From assembly GCA_030600865.1 (NCBI GenBank), contig JAUVUS010000125.1, positions 1 to 7,141 on the forward strand: a stretch of 7,141 bases of DNA, in the 5' to 3' direction. The notes beneath the pieces were generated by a model. It saw only the letters and a list, made by a program, of their open reading frames with translations. It did not search any database and was not told the DNA's origin. This document shows, piece after piece, positions 6,643 to 7,141 of this stretch. Each line of letters opens with the position of its first letter. The stretch's first letter is position 1. Source of the DNA: Bacteroidales bacterium. Its GTDB lineage: Bacteria > Bacteroidota > Bacteroidia > Bacteroidales > UBA12077. Both the position numbers and the translations under genes were made by a program.

Positions 6643-6676
6643 TTTGCTGACACTAGATTAATAATAGATATTTTTG
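6643..6676 (+). promoter_or_regulatory. Candidate nqrA promoter (-33 TTTG, -7 TATTTTTG)
   Basis: TTTG at 6643-6646 and TATTTTTG at 6669-6676 match the Bacteroidota -33 and -7 elements, but the 22-base spacer is slightly longer than the usual 19-21. Transcription would start near 6683, about 30 bases before the nqrA ATG. Two further exact TAnnTTTG matches lie upstream at 6562-6569 and 6639-6646, so more than one promoter is possible. Confidence 0.45.
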
Positions 6677-6713
6677 TTTAATACCAAAGTAAAATCAATA
6701 GAACAACTTTAGC

Positions 6714-7141
6714 ATGTCGAAAGTTATTAAAATCAAAAAAGGCTTAAACATAAGCATGCTTGGTACTGCCGAAAAGATTATAAAAAAGGCAAATCAGGCG
6801 GAATATTATGCAGTAAAGCCTACCGATTTCAAGGGAATTCGCCCTAAACTGGTTGTTAAAGTAGGTGATAAGGTTAAAGCCGGAACACCTCTTTTTTATG
6901 ACAAGTTTCAACCCGAAGTGAAATTTACTTCTCCTGTAAGCGGTGAAGTAACTGCAATCAATCGTGGTGAGCGAAGGGTAATTCTGGAAGTTGTAGTTAA
7001 GGCTGATGCTACAATTGAATATGAAGAATTTCAGCTTGGCGATTCTACGAATCTTTCAAAAGAAGAAATTGTTGCAGTTTTGCAACAAAGCGGATTATGG
7101 CCAACTATTAGACAAAGACCATATTCAACCATTGCAAATCC
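6714..7141 (+). CDS. nqrA: Na+-translocating NADH:quinone reductase subunit A (partial, 3' end beyond window)
   Basis: The first 142 residues of NqrA, normally about 450 residues long. NqrA is the cytoplasmic subunit of the six-subunit Nqr complex, which oxidises NADH, reduces quinone and exports Na+. It starts MSKVIKIKKGLNI, typical of Bacteroidota NqrA. It then shows a barrel-sandwich (biotinyl/lipoyl-like) fold in PKLVVKVGDKVKAGTPLF (44-61) and FTSPVSGEVTAINRGERR (71-88), followed by the conserved SGLWPTIRQRPYS (126-138) that begins the next domain. All residues seen look intact. The ATG at 6714 fits the family N-terminus; no Shine-Dalgarno sequence is evident. nqrBCDEF are expected to follow to the right. 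It is divergent from the mrp/mbx-like operon, another probable Na+-linked system. Confidence 0.95.
   Translation, partial: MSKVIKIKKGLNISMLGTAEKIIKKANQAEYYAVKPTDFKGIRPKLVVKVGDKVKAGTPLFYDKFQPEVKFTSPVSGEVTAINRGERRVILEVVVKADATIEYEEFQLGDSTNLSKEEIVAVLQQSGLWPTIRQRPYSTIAN

Larger units (their letters stand above)
6215..6713. other. Divergent intergenic region between the mrp/mbx-like operon and nqrA
   Basis: About 500 very AT-rich bases separate two divergent operons. I see no convincing complete gene here. The stretch holds candidate Bacteroidota promoters for both sides, several perfect inverted repeats and a short open stretch with a cysteine motif but no normal start codon (6322-6390). It also holds a TA-rich run at about 6229-6250. 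Short ATG-started frames of 14-16 codons occur but have no supporting evidence. Confidence 0.85.

Noticed and set aside
1..7141. Search by eye for CRISPR arrays, tRNA genes, insertion sequences or attachment sites
   Set aside because: No regularly spaced repeats, cloverleaf-like sequences, transposase motifs or terminal inverted repeats were seen.

Overview
This AT-rich window most likely comes from a Bacteroidota chromosome, probably a marine or anaerobic Bacteroidales/Marinilabiliales-type organism. This rests on an NqrA start typical of that phylum, almost no Shine-Dalgarno sequences before the genes, and several matches to the Bacteroidota -7 promoter element TAnnTTTG in the intergenic region. 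The assignment is inference, because no rRNA or marker gene is present.

Layout: positions 1-6214 are one tightly packed minus-strand operon of eight genes, read right to left. They are mrpE, mrpF, mrpG, a small DUF4040/MbhD-like protein, an MbhE+MrpB (MnhB) two-domain protein, mrpC, a very long 1042-residue protein that fuses two MrpD/NuoN-like antiporter modules, and a NuoH/MbhM-like subunit cut by the left edge. The first seven genes overlap or sit 1 base apart. A 499-bp non-coding divergent region (6215-6713) follows. From 6714 rightward runs the start of nqrA, the first gene of the Na+-translocating NADH:quinone reductase (Nqr), cut by the right edge.

How the genes work together: the gene order (E, F, G, D, E/B, C, H-H', M) is that of the archaeal and Thermotoga Mbh/Mbx respiratory complexes, not of a free-standing Mrp antiporter, which usually begins with mrpA. 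The NuoH-like gene right after the antiporter subunits shows that the Mrp membrane module is probably joined to a peripheral electron-transfer arm (NuoB/C/D/I-like subunits), whose genes should lie just beyond position 1. Whether that arm is a [NiFe] hydrogenase (Mbh-like), a ferredoxin- or sulfur-linked oxidoreductase (Mbx-like) or something else cannot be decided here. The complex would couple low-potential electron transfer to Na+/H+ transport. Its divergent neighbour Nqr couples NADH oxidation to Na+ export, so the two clusters may share a sodium circuit.

The most notable features are the in-frame fusion of two antiporter subunits plus a MbhI-like tail in a single polypeptide, the asymmetry of charged residues between its two halves, and a cysteine-rich relic in the intergenic region that resembles the N-terminus of Bacteroidota Crp/Fnr regulators.
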